Shown: positions 29,838-39,772, counted from the stretch's first letter. The stretch is DNA of 64,000 bases from Richelia sp. SL_2_1 (GCA_012033205.1 JAAUSO010000009.1:1-64000), one strand, 5' to 3'. Notes: a model not told the origin generated them from the letters alone. Numbers and translations: made by a program.

Positions 29838-29935
29838 ATTGGGTGCAATACATTTACCTCACCCCGCCCTCTTAACCCCTCTCCTTCATAAGGAGAGGGG
29901 AAGGGGGTGAGGTTTTAGTGTATTGCACTCAACTG
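29838..29935. repeat. Extended inverted repeat
   Basis: The inner part (29856-29913) is the acctcacccc...ggggtgaggt element also seen at 13616. The outer arms ttgggtgcaataca and tgtattgcactcaa extend it to about 98 bases. It may be the most complete copy of this small element. Confidence 0.65.
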
Positions 29936-30003
29936 AAATTTGCTATATCAAGTTCGACTAATTAGGGCTTGCTATGCAAGTATTTTTTGTAACACCTCGT
30001 CCC

Positions 30004-30067
30004 AGAAGTCGGGTTTTTGGCAAGATTATCCTGTGTAATCAAGACTTATCTAAAAAACCCGACTTCT
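30004..30067 (+). repeat. 64-nt palindromic element
   Basis: The arms agaagtcgggtttttg and taaaaaacccgacttct enclose a variant core. This copy is somewhat diverged from those at 12711 and 26390. Confidence 0.75.
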
Positions 30068-30264
30068 CACCACTTTACTAGTATTTAAAACTGTATATTT
30101 TGTAACTAAAATCTCTGTGTTGTCGGGGATCGCAAATATTTCTCAACCACTATTAAACAAAACTTATTTAAAAAAATATTATTTATATATACTTTATGTA
30201 AAATAGTATTAAGAAATACTTATTAAAGATTGTTGCACAACCTTGATTTAATTGGTAAAGTGTG

Positions 30265-30381
30265 ATGCATGACGACGATAATTTAAATTCGTGTCGGGGG
30301 GATATGCAACGTATTGGCGATATCTGCAACTGCGGATTACAAGAAATGTTGATTAGGGAACCATTAGAGAGAGAAATCTAA
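30265..30381 (+). CDS. Possible small cysteine-containing protein (38 residues)
   Basis: An ATG-to-TAA frame encodes 38 residues with an acidic start (MHDDDNLNSC), three cysteines including CNC, and a charged end (REPLEREI). The composition looks more protein-like than the surrounding AT-rich sequence, and the frame lies upstream of the dehydrogenase gene. There is no strong ribosome site and no family is recognised, so it may be chance. Confidence 0.25.
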   Translation: MHDDDNLNSCRGDMQRIGDICNCGLQEMLIREPLEREI

Positions 30382-30552
30382 TCAAAGAACGCAAATATCT
30401 TAATTTGGCTAGAAAAATTCACCACAAACAGCTTCTATTGCAGTAAATAGATTTCAATTGCATTAGCTTTTTGTCGATATCTATATAAATCCCTAGTGTA
30501 AATTCACATTAAATATATCGACAAAGTAATACTTGAACAATGGAGGAGAAAA

Positions 30553-31371
30553 ATGAATATTCAAGGATATACAGCTTTAATTACTGGAGCTTCCCGTGGT
30601 ATCGGACGTGCGATCGCGCTACAATTAGCTCAACAAAAAGTCAAAAGATTGATATTGGTTGCTCGCGATCGCAATAAATTAGCAGAAGTTGCGAAACTTG
30701 TGGAAGCGATGGGTGTCGAAGCGGTAATTATGCCGTTGGATTTAACAAAGCCAGTATTTGTAAACGTTGCAGTTGCTCAACTTTGGCAAAGTTATGGCCC
30801 GATAGATATATTGGTGAATTGTGCTGGTGTGGCTCACCAAAACTCATTTTTGCAAACGAAATTGCCTCAAGTACAAGAAGAATTATCTTTGAATTTGTTG
30901 GGAACATACACCATGACTCATATGGTGGCTCGACGGATGGTAAAGCGAAACCAAGGAACAATTGTGAATGTATCGAGTTTAATGGGGAAAGTTGCAGCCC
31001 CAACAATGGCAACTTATTCCGCGACTAAGTTTGCAATATTAGGATTTACTGAAGCCTTGCGTCGGGAACTTGCACCGTGCAACATCAAAGTAGTTTCCCT
31101 ATTGCCAACATTAACAGATACCGATATGGTGCGAGACTTGCAACTATATCGCGGAGTGATCCCAATGACACCGGAAAAAGTCGCACAAGCATTTGTTAAA
31201 GGATTACAAAGAGACTCATCAGAAATCTTAGTAGGTTGGCAAAGTCATCTAGCGATTTGGTGTCAGCGTCTAGCACCTTGGCTGTTAGAAATAGTGTTAA
31301 AACTTGCATCACCTCAAACTAAAGCTCCGAGGATACAACGGTATTATCAGAGGTTGGTTAGTATTTGGTAG
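30553..31371 (+). CDS. Short-chain dehydrogenase/reductase
   Basis: This 272-residue classical SDR has the NAD(P)-binding TGASRGIG motif at about residues 12-19, NCAGVA at about 90, the catalytic Ser in IVNVSSLMG and the YSATK active-site motif at about 156-160. The C-terminal 50 residues are more hydrophobic (LAPWLLEIVLKLAS) and may touch the membrane. A strong GGAGGAG ribosome site lies eight bases before the ATG. The substrate cannot be told. HetN, the heterocyst pattern SDR, was considered, but its RGSGR peptide is absent here (RNQGT at that place). A terminator follows at 31398. Confidence 0.92.
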   Translation: MNIQGYTALITGASRGIGRAIALQLAQQKVKRLILVARDRNKLAEVAKLVEAMGVEAVIMPLDLTKPVFVNVAVAQLWQSYGPIDILVNCAGVAHQNSFLQTKLPQVQEELSLNLLGTYTMTHMVARRMVKRNQGTIVNVSSLMGKVAAPTMATYSATKFAILGFTEALRRELAPCNIKVVSLLPTLTDTDMVRDLQLYRGVIPMTPEKVAQAFVKGLQRDSSEILVGWQSHLAIWCQRLAPWLLEIVLKLASPQTKAPRIQRYYQRLVSIW

Positions 31372-31397
31372 ATTAGCAAAAAATACAAAATAAATAG

Positions 31398-31437
31398 TGT
31401 AGAGACGGAATGTATTACAGGCTGTCTCTACATTTTT
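31398..31437 (+). terminator. Terminator after the SDR gene
   Basis: The stem tgtagagac/gtctctaca has nine perfect pairs and is followed by TTTTT. Confidence 0.7.
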
Positions 31438-31544
31438 GCGTAATTTTTTTTCTAATTGTATTTTAATACGAAAATTTTAGTCAGTAATTATTCATAATGT
31501 AAAATATATCTTTTTCAATACTCGGTTATTGATTTGAAATTACT

Positions 31545-32561
31545 ATGCTTACAAAAATATCACTAGCAGACGAAACCCCTCAACAAAATTTAATCTCAAA
31601 GGCGATCGCAAATGATTTACAAGCAAAAATTTTTGGGATTACACCGGAAAATGTCACAGAGATTATACACGAACGCTGGCGTTTACTCAAGTCTATTTAT
31701 CCTGCTTTTAAAGAGTTGTGTGAAAGTAGTTTGCAGATACAACCTGAAGCAATATTGCCGACATTATGGGATTTGTGGCTTCCTTTAGCAATGCAAATTG
31801 CATCCAGACATCAAGAAATTCAACGTCCTTTTCTACAGGGAATTTTAGGAGGACAAGGAACAGGAAAGACTACAACTTGTAAAGTTCTCAACTTGATTCT
31901 GTCACATTTAGGATACCGTGCTTTGAGTTTGTCTTTGGATGACTTATACAAAACTTATCAAGCACGTTTAATTTTACAACAACAAGACCCCCGTTTGATT
32001 TGGCGGGGACCTCCGGGAACTCATGATGTTGATTTGGGGATAAATCTTTTAGATAATATTCTGCAACGTCAAAATATTGTAAGGGTTCCTCGCTTCGACA
32101 AATCGCTACATTCTGGAAATGGCGATCGCGCTTTTTTTGAAACGGTAGAAAATATTGATATTGTATTATTTGAAGGTTGGTTTGTGGGAGTAAAGCCAAT
32201 TAATTCAGCAGTGTTTAATAATCCACCGCTACCGATTATCACTGTAGCAGACAAAGCATTTGCAAGAGATATGAATGATAAACTTCACGATTACCTAGCT
32301 TTGTGGCAACGTTTGGATAGTTTAATTGTGTTATATCCGAAAGATTACCGTTTGTCTTTAGAATGGCGCAAACAAGCAGAATATCAAATGAAAGCTAGCG
32401 GTAAACCAGGAATGACTGACTTACAAATTGAAGAATTTGTTCATTACTTTTGGAAAGCATTGCACCCAGAATTATTTATTAAACCATTACTAGAATGTCC
32501 ATCAGTTGATTTAATAATTGAAATTAATCCCAATCATAGTTTTGGGATAGTTGATAGTTGA
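31545..32561 (+). CDS. glyK: D-glycerate 3-kinase
   Basis: This 338-residue P-loop kinase phosphorylates glycerate to 3-phosphoglycerate, the last step of the photorespiratory C2 cycle. The Walker A motif GGQGTGKTT lies at residues 102-110. LSLDDLYKT, RGPPGTHDVDLG and the FEGWFVG segment are characteristic of the plant/cyanobacterial GLYK type. The length is normal. The last codons (IVDS) and the TGA stop are encoded by GATAGTT heptamers, so a repeat array reaches into the coding end. Confidence 0.93.
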   Translation: MLTKISLADETPQQNLISKAIANDLQAKIFGITPENVTEIIHERWRLLKSIYPAFKELCESSLQIQPEAILPTLWDLWLPLAMQIASRHQEIQRPFLQGILGGQGTGKTTTCKVLNLILSHLGYRALSLSLDDLYKTYQARLILQQQDPRLIWRGPPGTHDVDLGINLLDNILQRQNIVRVPRFDKSLHSGNGDRAFFETVENIDIVLFEGWFVGVKPINSAVFNNPPLPIITVADKAFARDMNDKLHDYLALWQRLDSLIVLYPKDYRLSLEWRKQAEYQMKASGKPGMTDLQIEEFVHYFWKALHPELFIKPLLECPSVDLIIEINPNHSFGIVDS

Positions 32562-32652
32562 TAGTTGATAGTAACCCCTTCCCGCGCTAACATTGGCTTT
32601 CTCTCTTTATCTCGTTCCTCTGTGTTCTCTGCGTTCTCTGTGTTTTTTTTCG
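32543..32652. repeat. Heptamer array and tctctgcgttctctg-type repeat between glyK and selO
   Basis: Bases 32543-32572 are GATAGTT units that include the glyK stop codon. Bases about 32590-32652 contain ctctgtgttctctgcgttctctg followed by a T-run. This CGCAGAG-type repeat also occurs near 34200-34262, 42015, 53695, 58660-58700, 59599-59650 and 61785-61830. Confidence 0.7.
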
Positions 32653-32676
32653 GTAATTGACATGAACAACTAACCA

Positions 32677-34140
32677 CTATCCACTAACAATTTCTTTAAC
32701 TAAATCATTAAAAGGTTGCCAATTATCTTCTTGAGAAATTGATTCCCAAACTGATTCAATTATAGGTCTTAATATTACGGTTTGCGGATTACATTTTTTT
32801 AAAATTTGAGCAATATTATCCATTTCATCGGTTGCAATACTATTCAAAATGCGGTGATAAATTCCTGCCCAATTAACGAATAATTCTGAAGCACCTAAAG
32901 ATTGCTTTATCTCAGAACCTTCTAAAATATAGTTTGCATCATCTTGCCATTTATGAGAAAAATTTGCGGCAATATCAGCAAAAAAGTGATGATAACTAAT
33001 AGGGTAATGCTTGAGAAAATCAATTGTTGCTTTTAACAGTTCATCAGTATCAGACTTTGGTAATTCTTGTTCAAATCCTAGTTTTTTCAACATTAATAAA
33101 CGGTAATTACCCAAAAAATGTTTACCAAACGTTATCAAACCATTATCCATATCAGATTTATCAATTACAGCCTTTAATGGTTCTTGAAGCATTTCTAAAT
33201 TCCACATACAAATATCTGGCTGGTGGATGTAAGAATAACGGCTATAATAATCAAAATATGCTGCCGTAAAATGCGGGTCGTAAGTAGGAATAAATGCATA
33301 GGGTCCGTAATCAAAACTTTCCCCAGTAATCGACATATTATCGGTATTTAACACTGCATGACAAAAACCAGCAGCCATCCATTGTGCAGCTAATTTCGCG
33401 ACTCTTTCAACTAATTCCGCATAAAATAAAGCATATTTTTCTGCTTCGCTAACTAAATGGGGATAGTAATATTCGATTACATGATCTAAAAGTTGTTTCG
33501 TTAAATCTGGACGTTTTAAATAGTTTAAACGTTCAAAAGTACCAAAACGAATATGGGAACGATTCATCCTTACCATAACTGACGAACGAGTGGGGGAAGG
33601 TTCATCACCGCGCCACAATTGCATTCCCGTTTCAATTAAACTCAGACAGCGAGAGGTGCGTACACCCATCCGATGGAGCATTTCCCCCGCTAATACCTCC
33701 CTTATCCCCCCCTTGAGAGTCAGCATTCCATCACCACCACGGGAATAAGGTGTTCTACCGGAACCTTTCGTGCCAAAATCATAAAGTTCGCTATCGCAAC
33801 CCCGTACTTGTCCGTAAAGAAAGCCTCTACCATCACCCAATCTTGGATTATATTCACCGAATTGATAGCCATGGTAACGCATTGCTAGCAGGGGTTTACG
33901 CTGTTCAAATTTACCAAAGGCTTGAATAAAATCTTCGTCAGTCACCGTTGTGGGGTTTAATCCCAACAGTGGAAGCAGTGTATCATTACGAAAGCGGAGT
34001 TTGTGAAGCGGGAATTCCTCCGCCATGACTTCATCAAAGTAATCCGAACCTAAAGATTCAAATGCCGGTTCGTAATTGAGATTGAGTAAGGGATTAGTAG
34101 TTTCAGCCGTTTGCATTACCATTACGGGTAAGTTTGCCAT
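32677..34140 (-). CDS. selO: Protein adenylyltransferase SelO (YdiU/UPF0061 family)
   Basis: This 487-residue pseudokinase-fold enzyme transfers AMP to protein hydroxyl groups; in other bacteria it acts in redox stress. The conserved blocks are [19 protein letters not shown], the [16 protein letters not shown] loop, [17 protein letters not shown], and the metal-binding [10 protein letters not shown] followed by FDYGPYAF, which replaces the kinase DFG. The length is normal for the bacterial family. There is no selenocysteine near the C-terminus. The last residues (IVSG) and stop are encoded by a heptamer-like array. Confidence 0.93.
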   Translation of the reverse strand: MANLPVMVMQTAETTNPLLNLNYEPAFESLGSDYFDEVMAEEFPLHKLRFRNDTLLPLLGLNPTTVTDEDFIQAFGKFEQRKPLLAMRYHGYQFGEYNPRLGDGRGFLYGQVRGCDSELYDFGTKGSGRTPYSRGGDGMLTLKGGIREVLAGEMLHRMGVRTSRCLSLIETGMQLWRGDEPSPTRSSVMVRMNRSHIRFGTFERLNYLKRPDLTKQLLDHVIEYYYPHLVSEAEKYALFYAELVERVAKLAAQWMAAGFCHAVLNTDNMSITGESFDYGPYAFIPTYDPHFTAAYFDYYSRYSYIHQPDICMWNLEMLQEPLKAVIDKSDMDNGLITFGKHFLGNYRLLMLKKLGFEQELPKSDTDELLKATIDFLKHYPISYHHFFADIAANFSHKWQDDANYILEGSEIKQSLGASELFVNWAGIYHRILNSIATDEMDNIAQILKKCNPQTVILRPIIESVWESISQEDNWQPFNDLVKEIVSG

Positions 34141-34324
34141 ACTCTTAATAGTACATCTGAGAGGGGAAAAGTTGAAAGTGAAGAGTTAGGATTTATTACT
34201 TATCTCTCTTCATCTCTTCATCTCTTTTCTCGGCGCTCTCCGCGCTCTCTGCGGTTTTTTTTCAAAAATCTTCTACCGGGAAAAAAGTAATGCATTTAAA
34301 TAAATATGACAAATATAAATAAAA

Positions 34325-34345
34325 AGACGTAGCAATGCTACGTCT
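34325..34345 (-). terminator. Terminator of the secreted LTPQQ protein gene
   Basis: agacgtagca and tgctacgtct pair perfectly with a one-base loop. On the minus strand the hairpin is followed by TTTTT, 37 bases after the stop codon of the gene at 34383. Confidence 0.65.
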
Positions 34346-34382
34346 ATACATTAGTGATTTGTGATGTAATTTAGATTTTGAA

Positions 34383-34784
34383 TTATTCACCAACAATCGC
34401 ATTAATTCTCTGACGAGATGTTTTAACTATTGATTGAATACGAGTTTTTTGTTGTGGTGTTAATTTCATCGATTGAATTATTTTTGTTCTTCCTTCTTTC
34501 GTTTTTAACGATTGCATAACTTGACTGCGTTGCGCTTTAGTAAACACATTACCAATTTGTGTAAATGCTTCGTCGCGAATCGCGTCTACTTGTTTGCGCT
34601 GTTGCGGAGTCAGTCTTTTATAAACACGTGGTACTGCATAGCCAGTTGCTTGTATTGTCAGTGGGATTAAAATATATCTAGGTATTAATGCTTCGGCTTT
34701 TTTGGCGGAAATTCCAGTTAAAAACACACTGAGAAGTGCAGCACTCAAAAATACGGACAGACGCTTTGTTGATTTACTAAACAT
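34383..34784 (-). CDS. Small exported protein with LTPQQ motifs
   Basis: This 133-residue protein begins with a basic stretch and a hydrophobic segment ending in AKKAEA, which looks like a cleavable signal peptide (about residues 1-32). The mature part is basic and helical and contains LTPQQRKQ and LTPQQKTR. This LTxxQ feature recalls the periplasmic Spy/CpxP chaperone family, but overall similarity is too weak to claim membership. A hairpin terminator lies downstream. An AAAATCT heptamer array lies about 15-60 bases upstream of the ATG. Confidence 0.75.
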   Translation of the reverse strand: MFSKSTKRLSVFLSAALLSVFLTGISAKKAEALIPRYILIPLTIQATGYAVPRVYKRLTPQQRKQVDAIRDEAFTQIGNVFTKAQRSQVMQSLKTKEGRTKIIQSMKLTPQQKTRIQSIVKTSRQRINAIVGE

Positions 34785-34800
34785 TGAGAGAAACCCCTTA

Positions 34801-34845
34801 ATTAATTTTTAATTTTAGATTTTAGATTTTGGATTTTGAATTATC
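34801..34845 (-). repeat. AAAATCT heptamer array upstream of the LTPQQ gene
   Basis: Three to four ATTTTAG/ATTTTGG units occur on the plus strand, reading AAAATCT toward the gene start. Similar arrays precede treY, cysT, devC and the rhomboid gene. Confidence 0.75.
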
Positions 34846-34925
34846 TCCTACGTACACGCTATGCTAATCGATTTTGAATTTATGATGCTCTATTTGGCAA
34901 ATTTTTCTGACTTTAGTCTCAACTT

Positions 34926-35489
34926 TTAAGCTTCCCATTTAGGATTAATCAAACTTGTTAAAATATGGTCTTGCCACTCACCATTAATTAGTAAATAGTC
35001 TCTAGCATAACCTTCTACCAAAAATCCTAACCTTTTGAGCAAATTACCGCTACTTTGATTGTGAGGCATATAATTTGCCATAATCCGGTGCATTTTTAAC
35101 TCATTAAATACATAATCAATACTGGCTTGTAGGGCTTCTGTCATGTAACCTTTACCTTGTTCTTTTTCCGCCAAACTGTAACCTACAGTACAAAATTGTG
35201 CGATACTCCTGATAAAAGTTCCGAAATTAATAGTTCCAATTATTGTAGACTCAGTTTGAGAAAAAATCAGCAGTCTTAATGACTGTCCTTGGACAAATTC
35301 GCTGATTCCTCTTTCTACTTCACTATTCCAATATGCTTCTGTAAAAAAACATTCTGGCCATATAGCATAAAAAGGAGTCAGATAAGCTTGATTGTCAGTA
35401 TAATATTTGATAATTAATGCTACATCTTCCTGATTAGCCAGTCGTAAAAATAAGCGTTTGGTAAGGATATATGGCTGTTGCAATTCCAT
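34926..35489 (-). CDS. GNAT acetyltransferase, RimJ/RimL type
   Basis: This 187-residue GCN5-type N-acetyltransferase has the acyl-CoA loop motif EKEQGKGYMTEAL (about residues 107-119) and the NQSSGNLLKRLGF segment (about 144-156) typical of the RimJ/RimL group, which acetylates N-terminal residues or small amines. The substrate is unknown. It lies 56 bases downstream of the membrane pentapeptide gene on the same strand, so the two may be co-transcribed. Confidence 0.88.
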   Translation of the reverse strand: MELQQPYILTKRLFLRLANQEDVALIIKYYTDNQAYLTPFYAIWPECFFTEAYWNSEVERGISEFVQGQSLRLLIFSQTESTIIGTINFGTFIRSIAQFCTVGYSLAEKEQGKGYMTEALQASIDYVFNELKMHRIMANYMPHNQSSGNLLKRLGFLVEGYARDYLLINGEWQDHILTSLINPKWEA

Positions 35490-35545
35490 TGATTTTCAGA
35501 ACTTATTATCAAAAAACAATAATATCTGTGAAAAAACCAGCATGA

Positions 35546-36274
35546 TTAAGAACAGATTTGAAATTGTTCTATTTTTCTCATTCTTGCTGCAACTGGGTCA
35601 AAATTTTTGTCAAATAAAGTGTAATTGTTGTAACAAGAATTAGTTAGATTAGCATTGTTTAATTTAGCTCTACGTAAATCGGCACCACGCAAATCCGCAT
35701 TCTTGAAATTAACACCTTGCAAATTGTTGAATCGGAAATTTATTCCTTGTAGATTAACTCCAGATAAGTTTACACCCATTAACAAAGATATTTGTTTTTC
35801 TGCGGAAATTTGTAGTAATTTAGTATCTTGTAAAAACATGATTACAAAACCCTTGCGTATCGGGTCAAGTTCCTCTAAAGTTGCTTGAGTAATTGCCCGA
35901 AAAGTAACCGCTTTTTTTCTAATTGATTGCGGATTTTCTTGTAAAATTGTCGCTGTCATCGTTTTCAGATAATCTGACAGCACTTGTTGACGATATACAT
36001 TAGTAGTTATCGCTACATTCCCATATCTTGGAGTGAATTGAGATACAGATCGATCAAATCCGTGTAGGAAAATACCAATCGTCAGAACCAAAAAGATAAC
36101 ACAACTTGTTACCAATAAAATTAAAGATTTATCAGCTTTTTTGGGAACTTCCACCAAATTAAAAGTTGACTTCAAATTTTTTACCTTGCGGAAAAAATAA
36201 CCACCCAACTGAGTAGATTTCCTTGTACTATAGACTTCATTTAATTTGATAATTTGTTGAGATTGTGTATTCAT
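35546..36274 (-). CDS. Membrane-anchored pentapeptide-repeat protein
   Basis: This 242-residue protein has a cytoplasmic N-terminal tail of about 50 residues and one transmembrane segment (LILLVTSCVIFLVLTIGIFL, about 50-69). A soluble region follows, with a short pentapeptide block near residues 168-218 (LSGVNLQGINFRFNNLQGV, DLRGADLRRAKLNNANL). Ten or so repeats make a helix too short for a DNA-mimic topology role. It is unrelated in sequence to the RTX-linked pentapeptide proteins at the left end of the window. Function is unknown. Confidence 0.8.
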   Translation of the reverse strand: MNTQSQQIIKLNEVYSTRKSTQLGGYFFRKVKNLKSTFNLVEVPKKADKSLILLVTSCVIFLVLTIGIFLHGFDRSVSQFTPRYGNVAITTNVYRQQVLSDYLKTMTATILQENPQSIRKKAVTFRAITQATLEELDPIRKGFVIMFLQDTKLLQISAEKQISLLMGVNLSGVNLQGINFRFNNLQGVNFKNADLRGADLRRAKLNNANLTNSCYNNYTLFDKNFDPVAARMRKIEQFQICS

Positions 36275-36513
36275 AGTTAGTTTTGCTAAAATAAAATGTA
36301 GCTCAGTTGACTTTTATCTCAGAGTAATTGCTTACCCTAAATAATGTACCAGAGGATTTTCAGAAAAAAAGTAGGTTGAATTATCAAAATAGATGAGAAA
36401 ATTGCAAAGAAAATAAATATTAATATACGTTAATATCCGATTTGTTGCAGTAAGTGATAATAGTGATAATTAATAATTGTTGATTAATAATTGTAAAAAG
36501 GATTATTTGCTCT

Positions 36514-37491
36514 GTGGGAATACGCTACGATTGGCAAGAAGCAGAAATACGCGCAATATATGACACGCCAATGCTAGAGTTGATTTATCAAGCCGCTAGC
36601 ATACATCGAGAATTCCACGATTCCAGAAAGATACAGGTTTGTAAACTAGTATCGATAAAAACCGGCGCTTGTCCTGAAGATTGTAGTTACTGCGCTCAAT
36701 CTTCCCGATACAAAACAGAAGTAAAACCACAATCGCTATTAGATAAGCAAACAGTAGTTGATATCGCCAAGCAAGCTAAACAAAGCGGTGTCAGTCGGGT
36801 TTGTATGGGTGCTGCTTGGAGGGAAGTACGGGATAATTCTCAATTCGAGCAAGTTCTAGAGATGGTAAAAGAAGTTACAGCATTAGATTTAGAAGTATGC
36901 TGCACTTTAGGAATGCTCAATCAATCACAAGCAAAGCGTTTAGAAGATGCGGGACTTTACGCTTATAATCACAACCTCGATACTTCCCAAGATTATTACA
37001 GTACCATTATTACCACCAGAACTTATGGCGATCGCCTGAATACGATCAACAATGTTCGTCAAACAAATGTTACCGTATGTTCCGGCGGTATACTGGGTTT
37101 AGGTGAAAGCGTTGATGATAGAGTTTCCATGTTATGCACTTTATCCAACCTGCAACCCCATCCAGAATCCGTACCCATCAACATCCTTTCTCAAGTCGAA
37201 GGTACACCGTTAGAAAATCAGCCCGATGTACCCATCTGGGAAGTAATACGAATGATAGCCACAGCCCGTATTATCATGCCCAAATCCGACGTTCGTTTGA
37301 GTGCGGGAAGATCGAGACTTTCTCAAATAGAACAAGCAATGTGCTTTATGGCAGGTGCAAACTCCATATTTTCCAGCGATGACGGACATATGTTAACCGT
37401 TACCACACCTTGTCCCGGATACGATAGTGATCAGGAAATGTTGAGTTTATTGGGCTTGGAAATGCGAGAAAGCAGGGCAAATAAAGGTTAG
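36514..37491 (+). CDS. bioB: Biotin synthase
   Basis: This 325-residue radical-SAM enzyme inserts sulfur into dethiobiotin. The [4Fe-4S] cysteines are Cys53, Cys57 and Cys60 in [13 protein letters not shown]. Other conserved parts are [32 protein letters not shown] and RLSAGR, which contains the arginine that ligates the [2Fe-2S] cluster. A GTG at 36514 is the best start, with AAAAGGA upstream; no ATG precedes the conserved region. The stop codon TAG is itself part of the first GGTTAGA heptamer of the array that follows. Confidence 0.96.
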   Translation: MGIRYDWQEAEIRAIYDTPMLELIYQAASIHREFHDSRKIQVCKLVSIKTGACPEDCSYCAQSSRYKTEVKPQSLLDKQTVVDIAKQAKQSGVSRVCMGAAWREVRDNSQFEQVLEMVKEVTALDLEVCCTLGMLNQSQAKRLEDAGLYAYNHNLDTSQDYYSTIITTRTYGDRLNTINNVRQTNVTVCSGGILGLGESVDDRVSMLCTLSNLQPHPESVPINILSQVEGTPLENQPDVPIWEVIRMIATARIIMPKSDVRLSAGRSRLSQIEQAMCFMAGANSIFSSDDGHMLTVTTPCPGYDSDQEMLSLLGLEMRESRANKG

Positions 37492-37597
37492 AGGTTAAAG
37501 GTTAGAGGTTAAAGGTTAGAGGTTAAAGGTTAGAGGTTAGAGGTTAGAGGTTAGAGGTTAGAGGTTAGAGGTTAAAGGTTAAAGGTTAAAGGTTAAA
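37485..37597 (+). repeat. Heptamer array overlapping the bioB stop codon
   Basis: About sixteen GGTTAGA/GGTTAAA units start inside the final codons of bioB and provide its TAG stop. They are in the sense orientation. petL begins 89 bases after the array. Confidence 0.9.
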
Positions 37598-37685
37598 TAC
37601 CAATTACCGATTACCGATTACCCATTCCCAATACTCTATGATAAATGCTTCAATATATCTAATGAACAATTGTGGAGAAAAGTAA

Positions 37686-37781
37686 ATGCTTGCTGTAATT
37701 TCATATATTGGGTTTTTAGTCTTGTTTACTGGCATCGCTGCTGGTTTACTCTTCGGCTTACGTGCCGTTAAATTACTTTAA
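37686..37781 (+). CDS. petL: Cytochrome b6-f complex subunit PetL
   Basis: This 31-residue protein is a single transmembrane helix, [20 protein letters not shown] followed by [11 protein letters not shown]. It matches cyanobacterial PetL in length and in the [20 protein letters not shown] pattern. PetL is a small peripheral subunit of the thylakoid cytochrome b6-f complex and stabilises it. A GGAG ribosome site lies about ten bases upstream (gtggagaaaagtaaatg). It stands alone between bioB and aroB, away from other pet genes. Confidence 0.9.
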   Translation: MLAVISYIGFLVLFTGIAAGLLFGLRAVKLL

Positions 37782-37914
37782 TTTAAGGTTGGGACAACCT
37801 CTAGAACATAGGATTTGAAAATTTTGATTGGGAGCTAGCTAGTCTCCCCATCTCCCCACATCCCCAAATTAAGATACAATATATACTCCATAAGAGCTTT
37901 TATGGGGTAAAGCA

Positions 37915-39042
37915 ATGTCTTCTACAATTAGTGTAAATCTACCGCTGTCGTCTTACGAAATTGCGATCGCACCGGGAAGTTTGGATAACCTCGGCGATTA
38001 TATGAATCGTTTGCAGTTGGGGAAAAAGGTGTTATTAGTTTCTAACCCGACGGTTTTTAAACACTATGGGGAAAGAGTTTTAAATTCTCTTAAAGCTTCT
38101 GAATTTAATGTTTGTAACTGCATTTTGCCCGACGGCGAACAGTATAAAAATTTGGATTCGATACAAAAAATATACGACACGGCTCTGGAAAATCGCGTAG
38201 AACGTTCTTCCACAATGGTAGCTTTAGGAGGTGGCGTAATTGGGGATATGACGGGTTTTGCTGCGGCTACTTGGCTGCGAGGAATTAAGTTTGTACAGGT
38301 GCCGACTTCACTTTTAGCAATGGTGGATGCTTCGGTGGGTGGTAAAACTGGCGTTAACCATCCCCAGGGAAAAAACTTGATTGGTGCTTTTCATCAACCG
38401 CGCTTAGTATTAATTGATCCAGAAGTGCTGAAAACTCTGCCACAAAGAGAATTACGTGCCGGAATGGCAGAAGTAATTAAATATGGAGTGATTTGGGATG
38501 CCGATTTATTCGTAGAAATGGAAAATTGCGATCGCCTCGATCAAATGCAATATTTAATCAGTGCTGTTTCTGGTGGAGAGAAGTCATTAATAAATTACAT
38601 ATTAACGCGCTCTTGTCAAGCAAAAGCTGATGTAGTTAGTAAAGATGAGAAAGAAGCCGGATTACGAGCAATTCTCAATTATGGACACACTATTGCTCAT
38701 GCTGTGGAAAGTTTGACAGGTTATAGTGTAGTTAATCACGGTGAAGCAGTTGCGATCGGTATGGTAGCAGCAGGAGAGATTGCTGCGAAACTAGGAATGT
38801 GGCAGTCTTCGGAAGTGCAAAGACAAAATATCTTGATTGAAAAAGCGGGTTTACCAACAAAATTACCAGCAGGGTTGAATATTGCAGAGATAATTGAGTC
38901 GTTGCAATTGGATAAGAAAGTCAAAGCAGGTAAAGTCAGGTTTATATTACCAACGCAGATTGGTGCGGCGACAATCACTGATGAAGTACCATCAGAGGTG
39001 ATTTGTGAGGTGTTGCAGGAAATGAGTAATTCACCACATTAA
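37915..39042 (+). CDS. aroB: 3-dehydroquinate synthase
   Basis: This 375-residue NAD- and metal-dependent enzyme forms 3-dehydroquinate from DAHP, the second step of the shikimate pathway. The nucleotide-binding region is [19 protein letters not shown] (about residues 104-122). [20 protein letters not shown] and [12 protein letters not shown] follow. The metal ligands are in the latter segment, in [11 protein letters not shown] and in [11 protein letters not shown]. The length is normal. A single ATG fits the family start. Confidence 0.96.
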   Translation: MSSTISVNLPLSSYEIAIAPGSLDNLGDYMNRLQLGKKVLLVSNPTVFKHYGERVLNSLKASEFNVCNCILPDGEQYKNLDSIQKIYDTALENRVERSSTMVALGGGVIGDMTGFAAATWLRGIKFVQVPTSLLAMVDASVGGKTGVNHPQGKNLIGAFHQPRLVLIDPEVLKTLPQRELRAGMAEVIKYGVIWDADLFVEMENCDRLDQMQYLISAVSGGEKSLINYILTRSCQAKADVVSKDEKEAGLRAILNYGHTIAHAVESLTGYSVVNHGEAVAIGMVAAGEIAAKLGMWQSSEVQRQNILIEKAGLPTKLPAGLNIAEIIESLQLDKKVKAGKVRFILPTQIGAATITDEVPSEVICEVLQEMSNSPH

Positions 39043-39152
39043 TTATCATGGTTTGTAGTTGGGATGCGCGCCCTTAATTTACAGCGATAAAAGCTGCTAC
39101 TAACCCATCAGAATTAATCACATAACTAGTAAATGTATTTACAAATAACAAA

Positions 39153-39530
39153 CTAACTTTTAATAACATCTACCGGATAAGCATCAAATTTTTTGTCCCG
39201 CGAAATAATTTTCATCTTTTCACAAACTGCCTGAGCAATTATAATCCTGTCAAAAGGATCGTGATGATGCAATGGTAATTTTTCTATATAAACAGCGTGA
39301 GAAATATTAATAGGTAAGGAATGAAAGTCTTTTTGCTCAATTTGTGTTTCTAAATCATCGGGAGCAGTCAATTTGCCAATTTGTTTTTTAATTGCTATTT
39401 CCCAAGCAGAAGCAGCGCTAACAAAGATAATATTATCTGGATTTGTTATCACTTTTATAGCTTTTTCAGAAAGAGTTTTATCGTTAGCTAACCACCATAT
39501 CAAAGTATGAGTATCGAGAAGGAATTTCAA
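39153..39530 (-). CDS. vapC: VapC-type PIN-domain toxin
   Basis: This 125-residue PIN-domain ribonuclease is likely a toxin that cleaves RNA when freed from its antitoxin. The four acidic metal-binding residues are visible: Asp6 in LLDTHT, Glu44 in AWEIAIK, Asp in HHDPFDR and Asp in SRDKKFD. Its start overlaps the end of the antitoxin gene by four bases, the usual translationally coupled arrangement. The target is unknown. Confidence 0.9.
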   Translation of the reverse strand: MKFLLDTHTLIWWLANDKTLSEKAIKVITNPDNIIFVSAASAWEIAIKKQIGKLTAPDDLETQIEQKDFHSLPINISHAVYIEKLPLHHHDPFDRIIIAQAVCEKMKIISRDKKFDAYPVDVIKS

Positions 39531-39772
39531 ACTGATTCCTCCCCAGTAAAACCCGCAAGGATTTCAGGAGGCAATTCATCATCAAAATCATCAGACATCG
39601 TGACTTTACCTTCCCATCCTCCAGGAATTCTCAGCTCTTTCTTTTTTTGATAGGGAATCATTCTGATTGCAGGTTTTCCTGCTTTGGCAATAATTACCTC
39701 TTCCCCTGCTAAAACTGCTTCGATTAGTTTAGAAAGATTAGTCTTAGCTTCGTGGATATTAGTTATTTTCAT
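39527..39772 (-). CDS. VapB/Phd-type antitoxin
   Basis: This 81-residue antitoxin of the Phd/YefM fold starts MKITNIHEAKTNLSKLIEAV, with KAGKPAIRMIP as the end of the DNA-binding part. The acidic, less structured C-terminal half (TMSDDFDDELPPEI) should wrap the toxin. The complex normally represses its own promoter upstream of this gene. Confidence 0.9.
   Translation of the reverse strand: MKITNIHEAKTNLSKLIEAVLAGEEVIIAKAGKPAIRMIPYQKKKELRIPGGWEGKVTMSDDFDDELPPEILAGFTGEESV

Larger units (their letters stand above)
29779..30552. other. Intergenic region with two palindromic elements
   Basis: The region holds the inverted repeat at 29838-29935, the palindromic element at 30004-30067 and a possible small gene at 30265-30381. 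The remainder is AT-rich and shows nothing recognisable. Confidence 0.55.

Noticed and set aside
30553-31371. SDR considered as HetN
   Set aside because: The RGSGR peptide is absent and overall sequence is that of a general classical SDR.
37485-37597. Heptamer arrays considered as CRISPR
   Set aside because: The units are 7 bases with no spacers and no cas genes are nearby; they fit STRR-type tandem repeats.
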